A DNA stretch of 18,187 nt, taken from the NCBI GenBank assembly GCA_012521625.1, contig JAAYLY010000134.1:1-18187 (forward strand), read 5' to 3'. Every line of letters begins with the position of its first letter. The stretch's first letter is position 1. The notes under the pieces are model-generated. The model searched no databases, was not told the DNA's origin, and saw only the letters and a list, made by a program, of their open reading frames with translations. Shown one piece after another: positions 7,203 through 14,681 of the stretch. The DNA is from Tissierellia bacterium (GTDB lineage Bacteria > Bacillota > Clostridia > Tissierellales > Tissierellaceae). The position numbers were made by a program, and so were the translations under genes.

Positions 7203-7382
7203 TTAATATTTATGTTTTTTTCTCCTAGCAGCTTCTGATTTCTTTTTTCTTCTAACACTTGGTTTTTCATAATGTTCTCTTTTCCTGACTTCTCCTAAAA
7301 CGCCAGCACGTGCACATTGTCTTCTAAATCTTTTTAAAGCATTATCAATAGATTCATTTTCGCCTACTCTTACTACTGACAT
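7203..7382 (-). CDS. rpsU: Ribosomal protein S21 (bS21)
   Basis: Short gene of 59 codons. The product begins MSVVRVGENESIDNALKRF, continues with RRQCARAGVLGEVRKREHYEKP, and ends in a strongly basic tail (VRRKKKSEAARRKKHKY). This is the full bS21 pattern, including the RxRxH/YEKPS-type core. S21 joins the 30S subunit late, near the 16S rRNA 3' end, and helps mRNA recognition. The ATG at 7382 has a GGGAGG-containing ribosome-binding site. The gene has its own consensus-like promoter between it and hinT and a strong terminator downstream, so it can be transcribed alone. In B. subtilis rpsU is followed by yqeY; here that gene is absent. Confidence 0.96.
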   Translation of the reverse strand: MSVVRVGENESIDNALKRFRRQCARAGVLGEVRKREHYEKPSVRRKKKSEAARRKKHKY

Positions 7383-7446
7383 TTACTTCTCCCTCCCCTC
7401 GCTACAAGTAAAATTAAATACGCATTTAAATGATGCATACTAGACC

Positions 7447-7475
7447 ATTATACCCTAAGAATAGCCAAAATTCAA
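7447..7475 (-). promoter_or_regulatory. SigA-type promoter for rpsU
   Basis: On the minus strand TTGAAT (7475-7470), exactly 17 bases, then a perfect TATAAT (7452-7447). It lies just after the hinT stop and predicts a leader of about 58 nt before rpsU. This would decouple ribosomal protein expression from the upstream modification genes. Confidence 0.75.
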
Positions 7476-7483
7476 CTACATTT

Positions 7484-7825
7484 TTATCCTGGTGGCCACA
7501 ATAATTGCCTACCAGCTAAGAGATGAAAGTGGATATGGTCTACAGTCTGACCACCATGGTCTTTACAGTTATTTACTATTCTATAACCCTGGTCTAGTTT
7601 TTCTTCCTCTGCCAACCTCTTAGCCACTAGGAAGATATGGCCTATTAGATAGGAGTTTTCTTCATTAATATCATCAGCTGATGGGATATGCTCCCTTGGT
7701 ATTAAGAGTAGATGAACTGGTGCTTGAGGATTTATGTCCTTAAAAACTACCACCTTTTCATCCTCATATACTATTTCTGATGGTATTTCTCCCTTGGCAA
7801 TCTTACAGAACAGGCAATCAGTCAT
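7484..7825 (-). CDS. hinT: HIT-family nucleotide hydrolase (HinT-like)
   Basis: Cytoplasmic histidine-triad protein of 113 residues, complete. The active-site motif is HIHFHLL (97-103), where the central His99/101 region forms the nucleotidyl intermediate. The N-terminus has CLFCKI (4-9), the zinc-binding form found in many Gram-positive HIT proteins, and GEIPSEIVYEDE follows. The C-terminus is LLWPPG, typical of HinT. The family hydrolyses purine nucleoside phosphoramidates and aminoacyl-adenylates. The ATG at 7825 has AGGGGGTG upstream; a GTG at 7834 would overlap that site. The start overlaps the mtaB stop as ATGACTGA, so translation is probably coupled. HinT is not in this position in B. 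subtilis; the placement beside RNA-modification genes looks like a clostridial variant. Confidence 0.94.
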   Translation of the reverse strand: MTDCLFCKIAKGEIPSEIVYEDEKVVVFKDINPQAPVHLLLIPREHIPSADDINEENSYLIGHIFLVAKRLAEEEKLDQGYRIVNNCKDHGGQTVDHIHFHLLAGRQLLWPPG

Positions 7826-9134
7826 CCTTTTCACCCCCTATTCGTCCTATTAAATATTCATCATCACAAGCACTTATATAAACATCAACTAATTTTCCTT
7901 CTAAATCCCCCATGGCTTCCTCATAGGGAATCTTAACCCTAATATAGTTAGTGGTATATCCTTCATAAAAACCATCTACTTCCTCTTCAACTAGGACTTC
8001 CATGCTTTTACCAACTTGCTTTAAGGAGAAGTCCTTCATCAATTGGTTGGCTAGTTTAATCAACCTCTCGCTTCTTTCATTTTTTATACTGCCGTGGATT
8101 TGATTTTCAAAGCTAGCAGCAGGGGTACCCTTCCTAGTTGAGTACTTAAAGACATGGATCCTAGAAAAGCCTATTTCCCTAACAAAGTCCAGGGTCTCTT
8201 CAAATTCCTCATCCGTTTCAGCTGGAAAACCTACTATAATGTCGGTAGTTATTCCTGCATTAGGCATATAGTTTCTAATAAGCTCTACCTTCTCCTTAAA
8301 TTCCGCCCTAGTGTACTTCCTATTCATCCTCTTTAGGACGCTATCAGAGCCACTCTGTAATGATAGGTGGAAATGGTCGCAAACCTTCTTGCTCCTCACT
8401 AAGGCCTCCATAAATTCCTTTGTTATTAAATTAGGCTCCACCGAACTTAATCTAATCCTTTCTATCCCTTCTATTTGAGCTATCCTCTCAACTACATGAT
8501 GTAGGCGGATATCTCCTAAGTCCTTACCATAGGAGGCAACATGAATGCCTGTTAGGACTACTTCCTTAAAGCCTGAGGCACTCAGCTTCTCAACTTCCCT
8601 TACTATATCTTCAAGCTTCCTACTCCTAATAGGCCCTCTAGCATAAGGGATAATGCAGTAGGAGCAATATTGATTACATCCATCTTGAATCTTTATATAG
8701 GCCCTAGTCTTAGATTTTATATCATCTACATTGATCTCTTCAAATTCATCATAGGTCTTTATACTTCTAACTATATTGATCTTTCCATTTTCAGCCTTTG
8801 CCCGTTCGCATAGATCTACTATCCTCTTCCTATCGCTTGTTCCTATTATTACGTCTACCCCTTCAATCTTCTCCACCTCTTCCGGTGCCACTTGAGAATA
8901 GCAACCTACTACTGCAACTATAGCCTCTCCATTTAATTTCTTTACCTTTCTAATAAACTGCCTTGACTTCCTATCGGAAAGATTAGTCACAGTACATGTA
9001 TTTATAACATAGATATCGGCCTTTTCATCGTGGCTGACGATGGTATAACCCCTATCTTCAAATAATTTTTCCATAGCTTCTGTTTCATATTGGTTGACTT
9101 TACAACCTAAAGTGTAGAAAGCTACCTTGTTCAT
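7818..9134 (-). CDS. mtaB: tRNA t6A37 methylthiotransferase MtaB
   Basis: Radical-SAM methylthiotransferase of 438 residues that converts t6A to ms2t6A at position 37 of tRNAs reading ANN codons. The N-terminal MTTase domain has Cys11 (TLGCKVNQYE), Cys47 (INTCTVTN) and Cys78 (VVGCYSQ) for the auxiliary 4Fe-4S cluster. The radical-SAM cluster motif is CNQYCSYC (Cys153, 157, 160), followed by IIPYARGPIRSR, which is typical of the MtaB branch rather than MiaB or RimO. A C-terminal TRAM-like RNA-binding region occupies about 370-435. Stop and start overlap with rsmE as TAATG, so coupling is likely. Alternative: another MTTase subtype, but the TLGCKVNQYE and PYARGP signatures favour MtaB. Confidence 0.95.
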   Translation of the reverse strand: MNKVAFYTLGCKVNQYETEAMEKLFEDRGYTIVSHDEKADIYVINTCTVTNLSDRKSRQFIRKVKKLNGEAIVAVVGCYSQVAPEEVEKIEGVDVIIGTSDRKRIVDLCERAKAENGKINIVRSIKTYDEFEEINVDDIKSKTRAYIKIQDGCNQYCSYCIIPYARGPIRSRKLEDIVREVEKLSASGFKEVVLTGIHVASYGKDLGDIRLHHVVERIAQIEGIERIRLSSVEPNLITKEFMEALVRSKKVCDHFHLSLQSGSDSVLKRMNRKYTRAEFKEKVELIRNYMPNAGITTDIIVGFPAETDEEFEETLDFVREIGFSRIHVFKYSTRKGTPAASFENQIHGSIKNERSERLIKLANQLMKDFSLKQVGKSMEVLVEEEVDGFYEGYTTNYIRVKIPYEEAMGDLEGKLVDVYISACDDEYLIGRIGGEKDD

Positions 9135-9877
9135 TAAATCACTCCTAATTCTCCTAGCTGGTACAAGATTATGGTAGATGCCACTAAACCAGCAGTTTCG
9201 GTCCTTAAAATCCTAGGCCCAAGGCTTACTACCACAGACCCAATAGCCTTTAAGGCTTCTATCTCCTCTTCTTCAAAACCACCCTCAGGTCCGATTATTA
9301 AATTTATATCATTACCCTCCACTGCCTTTAGCCCATCCTTAATACTTAAGTTTTCTTCACTTTCATAGGGTACTATTATATTCTTCTTATCAGACAAGAT
9401 ATCAACCATCTCATTAAACTTTAAAATCCCCTTTATTTGGGGGATATAATCCCTCTTAGATTGTTTAGCCGCTTCTTCTGCTATGGCTTGCCATCTTTCA
9501 AGTTTGGAGCTTTCCTTTTTCCCATCCTTAATCTTAGCCACTGACCTAGCAGTTTCAACGGCGTAAAAATCCTTTACCCCTAATTCCACGCATTTTTGGA
9601 TCACCAGATCCATCTTGCTGCCCTTAGGCAGTCCTTGAAAAAGGGTAATCTCAATCTTAGGCTCACTTTTACCCTCTTCCTGTGATAGGATTTTAGCCCT
9701 TATGGTCTTATTTGATATGTCCACTATTTCAGAGATATAGTTAATACCCTGGCAGGAAAGCTCTATCCTTTCACCTTCCCTTAACCTTAAGACATTTTTT
9801 ATATGGCTAAAATCCTTACCCTCAATGAAAATATGGTCATCTATAATTTGTTCTTTACTTACAAAAAACCTATGCAT
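9134..9877 (-). CDS. rsmE: 16S rRNA (uracil1498-N3)-methyltransferase RsmE
   Basis: SPOUT-class methyltransferase of 247 residues that methylates N3 of U1498 in 16S rRNA. The N-terminal PUA-like part begins MHRFFV and has HIKNVLRLREGE (about 25-36). The C-terminal knotted SAM-binding part has LIIGPEGGFEEEEIEAL, then VSLGPRILRTETAGLVA, the two diagnostic RsmE loops. The chosen ATG at 9877 gives the canonical start and has AGGTGG five bases upstream; a GTG at 9886 would add three residues. The gene begins 9 nt after the prmA stop and ends in the TAATG junction with mtaB. The prmA-rsmE-mtaB order is a conserved rRNA/tRNA/ribosomal-protein modification group. Confidence 0.95.
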   Translation of the reverse strand: MHRFFVSKEQIIDDHIFIEGKDFSHIKNVLRLREGERIELSCQGINYISEIVDISNKTIRAKILSQEEGKSEPKIEITLFQGLPKGSKMDLVIQKCVELGVKDFYAVETARSVAKIKDGKKESSKLERWQAIAEEAAKQSKRDYIPQIKGILKFNEMVDILSDKKNIIVPYESEENLSIKDGLKAVEGNDINLIIGPEGGFEEEEIEALKAIGSVVVSLGPRILRTETAGLVASTIILYQLGELGVI

Positions 9878-9886
9878 CCTTACCAC

Positions 9887-10822
9887 CTATTTTTGTGCTA
9901 TTATACAAACCCATTCTCCCTTAATCTTAGTCTCTAAGATCTTAAAGCCATTTTCAAGTAGGGCCTTTTCAACTAAATCCTTCTTATCTAAGATTATGCC
10001 GGAGGTAATAAATATACCCTCTTCCTTTAGGAATCTATCTAAATCCCCAATCATAGTTACAATGATTTCAGCAATTATATTGGATACGATTAGGTCCACC
10101 CTATCTTCAAGAACTTCAAATAAATCTCCTTTAAAGACCTCTACCCTATCTTCAACCCCATTTAACTGAATATTCTCCTTGGAAACTTCTACGCATACAG
10201 GGTCTATATCTACTGCCACAACCCTTTCAGCCCCTATTTTAGCAGCCACTATACTTAAGATTCCGCTGCCACAGCCAATGTCGTAGATATGGTCTCCTTT
10301 ATTTAGATAACCTTCTAGGGCTTCAATACACATGGAAGTAGTCTCATGTGTACCCGTTCCAAAGGCCATACCCGGATCCAATTCCACCACTACTTCATTA
10401 GGTCCTGCCTGGTAGTCCTCCCAGCTTGGTTTTATGACTATCCTTTCCCCTATCTTGGTAGGCTTATAATACTTTTTCCAATTATTGGCGAAATCTTCAT
10501 CATCTACAGAATTAAGGATCAGCTCCCCATAAGGATATCCTTCTTCCTCCTGTGGGATTTTGACAATCCTTTCTTTTACAAAGTCTATGATTTTCTCTAC
10601 TTCTTCAGATTCAGAAAAATAAGCCTTTAGGGTTATGGTATCCATATCTAAGTCAATAGCATTTATATCAAAATAATCCCAACTATCCTTCTCCTTAGAT
10701 AGGTCTACATAATCCTGTGGGTCCTCTATGGCTAAACCTACTGCTCCAGCCTCATATAGGATATGGGATACAATCTCTTCCTTTTCTGGTCTAGTCTTAA
10801 CGACAACCTCTATCCACTTCAC
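9887..10822 (-). CDS. prmA: Ribosomal protein L11 methyltransferase PrmA
   Basis: SAM-dependent protein methyltransferase that trimethylates ribosomal protein L11. From the GTG at 10822 it has 311 residues. The N-terminal substrate-recognition domain begins KWIEVVVKTRPE. The PrmA signature ELDPGMAFGTGTHETT is followed by the SAM motif YDIGCGSGILSIVAA and acidic AVDIDPVCVE. A catalytic-region SNIIAEII and SGIILDKKDLV follow. An in-frame ATG at 10834 would add MCKR. It sits directly against AAAGG with no spacer, and family members normally begin at KWIEV, so GTG with AAAGGA about 10 bases away is preferred; this choice is not certain. A terminator after dnaJ means the gene needs its own promoter or read-through. 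Confidence 0.93.
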   Translation of the reverse strand: MKWIEVVVKTRPEKEEIVSHILYEAGAVGLAIEDPQDYVDLSKEKDSWDYFDINAIDLDMDTITLKAYFSESEEVEKIIDFVKERIVKIPQEEEGYPYGELILNSVDDEDFANNWKKYYKPTKIGERIVIKPSWEDYQAGPNEVVVELDPGMAFGTGTHETTSMCIEALEGYLNKGDHIYDIGCGSGILSIVAAKIGAERVVAVDIDPVCVEVSKENIQLNGVEDRVEVFKGDLFEVLEDRVDLIVSNIIAEIIVTMIGDLDRFLKEEGIFITSGIILDKKDLVEKALLENGFKILETKIKGEWVCIIAQK

Positions 10823-10856
10823 TCTCTTACACATCCTTTACCATTATCTCTTATAA

Positions 10857-10862
10857 ATTATA
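10857..10862 (-). promoter_or_regulatory. Candidate -10 box for prmA-rsmE-mtaB-hinT
   Basis: A perfect TATAAT on the minus strand (10862-10857) lies about 35 bases upstream of prmA, downstream of the dnaJ terminator. No convincing -35 hexamer is found at 16-18 bases. An inverted repeat TAGTAA-3-TTACTA (10884-10898) lies near where a regulator might bind. Confidence 0.35.
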
Positions 10863-10900
10863 TCCTAAACTACTTATAAATACTAGTAACGATTACTATT

Positions 10901-10934
10901 ATAAAAAAGAAACAATCACATTTTAGTGATTGTT
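10901..10934 (-). terminator. Intrinsic terminator at the end of dnaJ
   Basis: On the minus strand AACAATCAC (10919-10911 on the plus strand is its mirror) forms a perfect 9-bp stem with GTGATTGTT (plus-strand arms 10911-10919 and 10926-10934), loop of 6, followed by TCTTTTTT. The first stem bases overlap the dnaJ stop codon (10935-10933). It ends the heat-shock unit before prmA, so read-through into the modification genes would be only partial. Confidence 0.88.
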
Positions 10935-12066
10935 AATTAAAGGCATCCCTTACCTTTTCGAAGAACTTCTTTTTTTCTCCTTTTTTAAATTTTTCCCCAG
11001 CTTCATCGGCAAATTCTAATAACAACTTCTTCTGTTTCTCAGTCAGCTTAGTAGGCACCTCTATATTGACAGTGAAATATAAATCCCCCCTGCCGGCTCC
11101 CCTAAGCCTAGGCACACCCTTACCCTTTAACTTAAACCTACTACCCGTCTGAGTTCCTTCCTTTAGGGTAAATTTCTCTATACCCTCTAGGGTTGGGATA
11201 TCAATTTCGCCACCTAGGGCCGCTTCAACAAAGCTTATGGGGATATCAATAAAGAGGTCGGTGCCTTCCCTTTTAAATACTGGGTCTTCCTTAACAGTAA
11301 TATAGATATATAGGTCTCCAGGAGGTCCTCCATAGGAGCCGCTTTCACCTTCCCCCCTCAGTGAAATAACAGAACCATTGTCAACCCCTGCAGGAACTTT
11401 AACCTTAAGCTTCTTAGTTTTAACTTCCTTACCACTTCCTCCGCAGCTAGGACACTTCTCTTCTATTATCTCCCCAGTTCCATGGCATACATCGCAAGTT
11501 CCAACCCTTACAAACCTACCAAAGGGGGTATTTTGTTCATACCTCACCTGACCTGTTCCATTACAAGCTGAACAGGTGCTCTTATTAGTACCGGGCTTAG
11601 CTCCTGAGCCATCACAGCTGGAGCAGCTTTCAGTCCTTCTAAATTGAATCTCCTTTTCCGTACCAAAGACGGCTTCCCTGAATTCTAAATTTAAATCATA
11701 CCTTAAATCGGCTCCCTTAACGGGCCCCTGCCTTCTAGATCTTTGGCTGTAGCTTCCAAAGCCACCAAAGCCGCCACCACCAAAGATATCAAAGATATCG
11801 TCAAATATGTCTCCAAATCCACCAAAATCAGCGCCGCCAGCCTGTGGATCTACCCCTGCATGGCCGAAGCGGTCGTATCTAGCCCTTTTTTCAGGGTCAC
11901 TTAAGACCTCATAGGCCGTATTTACTTCCTTAAATTTTTGTTCTGCCTCTTCATTATCAGGATTTAAGTCCGGATGATATTTCTTAGCCAGTTGGCGATA
12001 TGCTCTTTTTATCTCATCTTGAGAGGCATCCCTACTTACTCCTAAGATTTCATAGTAGTCCCTCAA
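10933..12066 (-). CDS. dnaJ: Chaperone DnaJ (Hsp40)
   Basis: Full-length type I Hsp40 of 377 residues, the co-chaperone that delivers unfolded clients to DnaK and stimulates its ATPase. The J domain (1-70) has His31-Pro32-Asp33. A Gly/Phe-rich linker spans about 70-115. Four zinc repeats follow: CSSCDGSG (148-155), CSACNGTG (165-172), CDVCHGTG (191-198) and CPSCGGSG (205-212). The C-terminal client-binding domains contain DLYIYITVKEDPVF and LKGKGVPRLRGAGRGDLY-type residues. The start is TTG at 12066, preceded by AAGGTGGTG; there is no usable in-frame ATG upstream. It is separated from dnaK by 107 nt with two hairpins, so its level may differ from that of dnaK, and it ends in a terminator. Confidence 0.97.
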   Translation of the reverse strand: MRDYYEILGVSRDASQDEIKRAYRQLAKKYHPDLNPDNEEAEQKFKEVNTAYEVLSDPEKRARYDRFGHAGVDPQAGGADFGGFGDIFDDIFDIFGGGGFGGFGSYSQRSRRQGPVKGADLRYDLNLEFREAVFGTEKEIQFRRTESCSSCDGSGAKPGTNKSTCSACNGTGQVRYEQNTPFGRFVRVGTCDVCHGTGEIIEEKCPSCGGSGKEVKTKKLKVKVPAGVDNGSVISLRGEGESGSYGGPPGDLYIYITVKEDPVFKREGTDLFIDIPISFVEAALGGEIDIPTLEGIEKFTLKEGTQTGSRFKLKGKGVPRLRGAGRGDLYFTVNIEVPTKLTEKQKKLLLEFADEAGEKFKKGEKKKFFEKVRDAFN

Positions 12067-12095
12067 GTTTTCACCACCTTCAAATCAAAATTAAC

Positions 12096-12118
12096 GGGTG
12101 GACAGAGTCAGTCCACCC
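12096..12118 (-). other. GC-rich hairpin just upstream of dnaJ
   Basis: A perfect 8-bp stem GGGTGGAC/GTCCACCC with a 7-nt loop lies 29 nt before the dnaJ TTG start. It is not followed by a T-run, so it is not a classical terminator. It could be an RNA processing or stability element in the dnaK-dnaJ junction. Confidence 0.6.
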
Positions 12119-12136
12119 CTATTTAACACAATGGAA

Positions 12137-12167
12137 TGCGAAACCGAGGATATTCCCCGATTTCGCA
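12137..12167 (-). other. Long hairpin directly after dnaK
   Basis: As minus-strand RNA, TGCGAAATCGGGGA (12167-12154) pairs with TCCTCGGTTTCGCA (12150-12137). This gives 14 bp including two G-U pairs around a 3-base loop. It starts six bases after the dnaK stop and has no T-run. Likely roles are protection of the dnaK mRNA 3' end, processing, or weak attenuation before dnaJ. Confidence 0.65.
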
Positions 12168-12173
12168 CCTTTA

Positions 12174-13985
12174 CTAGTCTTCATCTACAACTTCATAGTC
12201 ACCATCGACTATGTCGTCATCTCCTGAACCGCTTTCTCCTGCAGCCTGATTCATACCTTGATATAGTCTTTCAGATACCTTATAGAAGGCTTGGGTAAGT
12301 TCCTCTGTCTTATTCTTAATATCTTCGATATCATCACCTTCTAAGGCCTTCTTAAGGGCTTCCAGTTTATTATCAATTTCAGCCTTTTCATCTGCTGAAA
12401 CTTTACCCTCTAGCTCCTTTAAAGATTTTTCCGTTTGATAAACTAAGGAGTCAGCCCTATTTCTAATCTCAATAGCTTCCTGTTTCTTCTTATCCTCTTC
12501 AGCGTACCTTTCCGCTTCTTTGATCTTTTCTTGAATTTCCTCTTCAGATAAATTAGTTGATGATGTAATAGTTATAGATTGTTCCTTACCAGTAGCCTTA
12601 TCCTTAGCTGAAACGTTAACTATACCATTGGCATCTATATCAAAGGTTACTTCGATTTGTGGTACCCCTCTAGGTGCTGGCGCAATACCAGTTAATTGGA
12701 ATCTACCTAGGGTGGTGTTGTCCTTTGCCATCTTTCTTTCTCCTTGAAGGACGTGGATATCTACAGCCGTTTGATTGTCAGCTGCTGTAGTGAAGATCTG
12801 AGACTTCCTAGTTGGAATAGTAGTATTCCTCTCAATTAGGACAGTAGTTACCCCTCCTAGGGTTTCGATACCAAGGGACAATGGGGTTACGTCTAACAGC
12901 AATAGGTCCTTAACCTCACCACTTAAGACTCCACCCTGGATAGCTGCACCTAAGGCAACACATTCATCTGGGTTTATGTCCTTATGGGGTTCCTTACCAA
13001 TTAATTTTTTAACTGCAGCTTGTACTGCTGGTATCCTAGTTGACCCACCAACCAATATTACCTTGTCTATATCGGAAGCTGCTAATCCTGCGTCCTTAAG
13101 GGCTAATTTTACAGGTTCAATAGTCTTTTCTACTAGATCGGCTGTCAATTCCTCAAATTTCGCCCTAGTAATATCCATATTTAAGTGAAGCGGGCCTGCT
13201 TGAGTAGCAGTTATAAATGGCAGGTTGATATTAGTTGACATGGTGGAAGATAATTCCTTCTTAGCCTTTTCTGCAGCTTCCTTTAACCTTTGTAAACTCA
13301 TCCTATCCTTAGTTAGGTCAATACCATTTTCCTTCATAAACTGCTCATTTATATATTCTATCAGCTTGTTATCGAAATCGTCTCCACCCAGCTTATTGTT
13401 ACCCCTAGTTGCCAATACTTCAAATACTCCGTCCCCTAACTCAAGGATGGAAACGTCAAAGGTACCTCCACCTAAGTCATATACCATGATCTTTTGGTTA
13501 CCCTCTTCCTTATCCATACCATAGGCTAGGGCTGCAGCCGTAGGCTCATTGATAATCCTCTTAACCTCTAAGCCTGCAATCCTACCTGCATCCTTAGTTG
13601 CCTGCCTTTGAGCATCTGTAAAGTAAGCAGGTACTGTAATAACAGCTTCTGTTATAGTTTCTCCTAAGTAGCTTTCAGCATCGGCCTTGATCTTAGATAG
13701 GATCATAGCTGATATCTCTTGAGGTGTTAACTTCTTACCATCTATTTCTACAGTATGGTCAGTACCCATATATCTTTTTATAGATATAATAGTCCTATCA
13801 GGGTTAGTAATTGCCTGTCTCTTGGCAGTTTCACCTACTAACCTTTCCCCATCCTTTGTAAAGGCAACTATAGATGGAGTAGTTCTATTTCCTTCTATGT
13901 TAGGAATAATTACTGGTTCTCCACCTTCCATAACTGCAACTGCTGAGTTAGTCGTTCCTAAGTCGATTCCTATTATCTTTCCCAT
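12174..13985 (-). CDS. dnaK: Chaperone DnaK (Hsp70)
   Basis: ATP-dependent Hsp70 of 603 residues. The ATPase domain has IGIDLGTTNSAVAV (5-18), DLGGGTFDVSI (170-180) and GGSTRIP (313-319). The interdomain linker DLLLLDV (360-366) leads into TPLSLGIETLGG and the substrate-binding domain, and the acidic tail ends DDDIVDGDYEVVDED. The protein lacks the roughly 25-residue insertion found in the first part of Gram-negative DnaK, as expected for Firmicutes; this explains the shorter length. The ATG at 13985 has AGGAGG seven bases upstream. The order hrcA-grpE-dnaK-dnaJ behind CIRCE indicates heat-induced expression released from HrcA. The gene begins 20 nt after grpE. Confidence 0.98.
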   Translation of the reverse strand: MGKIIGIDLGTTNSAVAVMEGGEPVIIPNIEGNRTTPSIVAFTKDGERLVGETAKRQAITNPDRTIISIKRYMGTDHTVEIDGKKLTPQEISAMILSKIKADAESYLGETITEAVITVPAYFTDAQRQATKDAGRIAGLEVKRIINEPTAAALAYGMDKEEGNQKIMVYDLGGGTFDVSILELGDGVFEVLATRGNNKLGGDDFDNKLIEYINEQFMKENGIDLTKDRMSLQRLKEAAEKAKKELSSTMSTNINLPFITATQAGPLHLNMDITRAKFEELTADLVEKTIEPVKLALKDAGLAASDIDKVILVGGSTRIPAVQAAVKKLIGKEPHKDINPDECVALGAAIQGGVLSGEVKDLLLLDVTPLSLGIETLGGVTTVLIERNTTIPTRKSQIFTTAADNQTAVDIHVLQGERKMAKDNTTLGRFQLTGIAPAPRGVPQIEVTFDIDANGIVNVSAKDKATGKEQSITITSSTNLSEEEIQEKIKEAERYAEEDKKKQEAIEIRNRADSLVYQTEKSLKELEGKVSADEKAEIDNKLEALKKALEGDDIEDIKNKTEELTQAFYKVSERLYQGMNQAAGESGSGDDDIVDGDYEVVDED

Positions 13986-14005
13986 TTATATTCCTCCTAT
14001 TAATG

Positions 14006-14638
14006 TCATTTTGATACTATTACCGTTACCGGCCTAAGAACTTTATCCTTAAACTGATATCCTTTTTGTAGGATACCTATGACTGTACCTTCTTCATATT
14101 CATCTGACTCCTCCACCATTACTGCATTATGCATGTTCGGATCAAAAGGCTGATGGAGGGCTTCAATTTCCTTAATAGAATTGGATTCTAATATGCCTAG
14201 TAGTTGGTTATAGATCATTTTTATACCTTCATAGAAGCTGTTATCCCTATCCTCTTCAGCTTCTAAGGCCCTTTCAAAATTGTCCATTACAGGCAGTAAT
14301 TCTTTGGCTAAACTTTCTATGCCGTAATCTATGGAATTTTTAATTTTCTCTTCTGATCTTCTTTTCAGATTGTTATAATCTGCCTGCAATCTAGCAATTT
14401 GCATCATCAACTCTTCTATCTTTTCATTCTTTTTAGCCAACTCTTCTTGATACTCCTTTTCTAATTCTTCCTTTTCTTCCCTTCCTTGTTCTTCTACTCT
14501 TTCCTCTGCTACATCCCCTTCTGTTGCTTCTACTTCTTCATCATTAATTTCATCCTGCAAAGGGATTTCATCTTGAACAAGCTCTTCAGCCTGGTCAAGA
14601 TTATCTTCTCCCTTATCTCTACCAGCGTTAAGTATCAT
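14006..14638 (-). CDS. grpE: Nucleotide exchange factor GrpE
   Basis: Co-chaperone that drives ADP release from DnaK. From the ATG at 14638 it has 210 residues. The first 60 or so are strongly acidic (Glu/Asp/Gln-rich). A long coiled-coil helix follows, containing EELMMQIARLQADYNNLKRR and EKIKNSIDYGIESLAKELLPVMDNFERAL-type residues. The C-terminal beta domain has EALHQPFDPNMHNAVM and EGTVIGILQKGYQFKDKVLRPVTVIV, the family signature. An in-frame ATG at 14668 would add ten residues but is almost touching its GAGGA site. The ATG at 14638 has AGAGGTGAG at normal spacing, so it is preferred. It sits between hrcA and dnaK in the CIRCE-controlled operon. Confidence 0.95.
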   Translation of the reverse strand: MILNAGRDKGEDNLDQAEELVQDEIPLQDEINDEEVEATEGDVAEERVEEQGREEKEELEKEYQEELAKKNEKIEELMMQIARLQADYNNLKRRSEEKIKNSIDYGIESLAKELLPVMDNFERALEAEEDRDNSFYEGIKMIYNQLLGILESNSIKEIEALHQPFDPNMHNAVMVEESDEYEEGTVIGILQKGYQFKDKVLRPVTVIVSK

Positions 14639-14640
14639 CT

Positions 14641-14650
14641 TCTCACCTCT
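14641..14650 (-). promoter_or_regulatory. Ribosome-binding site that places the grpE start at 14638
   Basis: AGAGGTGAGA on the minus strand (14650-14641) stands just upstream of ATG 14638. The longer frame from 14668 would make this sequence coding and would itself lack a properly spaced site. Confidence 0.65.
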
Positions 14651-14681
14651 GTATATAATTTTAACCATTCCTCAAGAGAAT

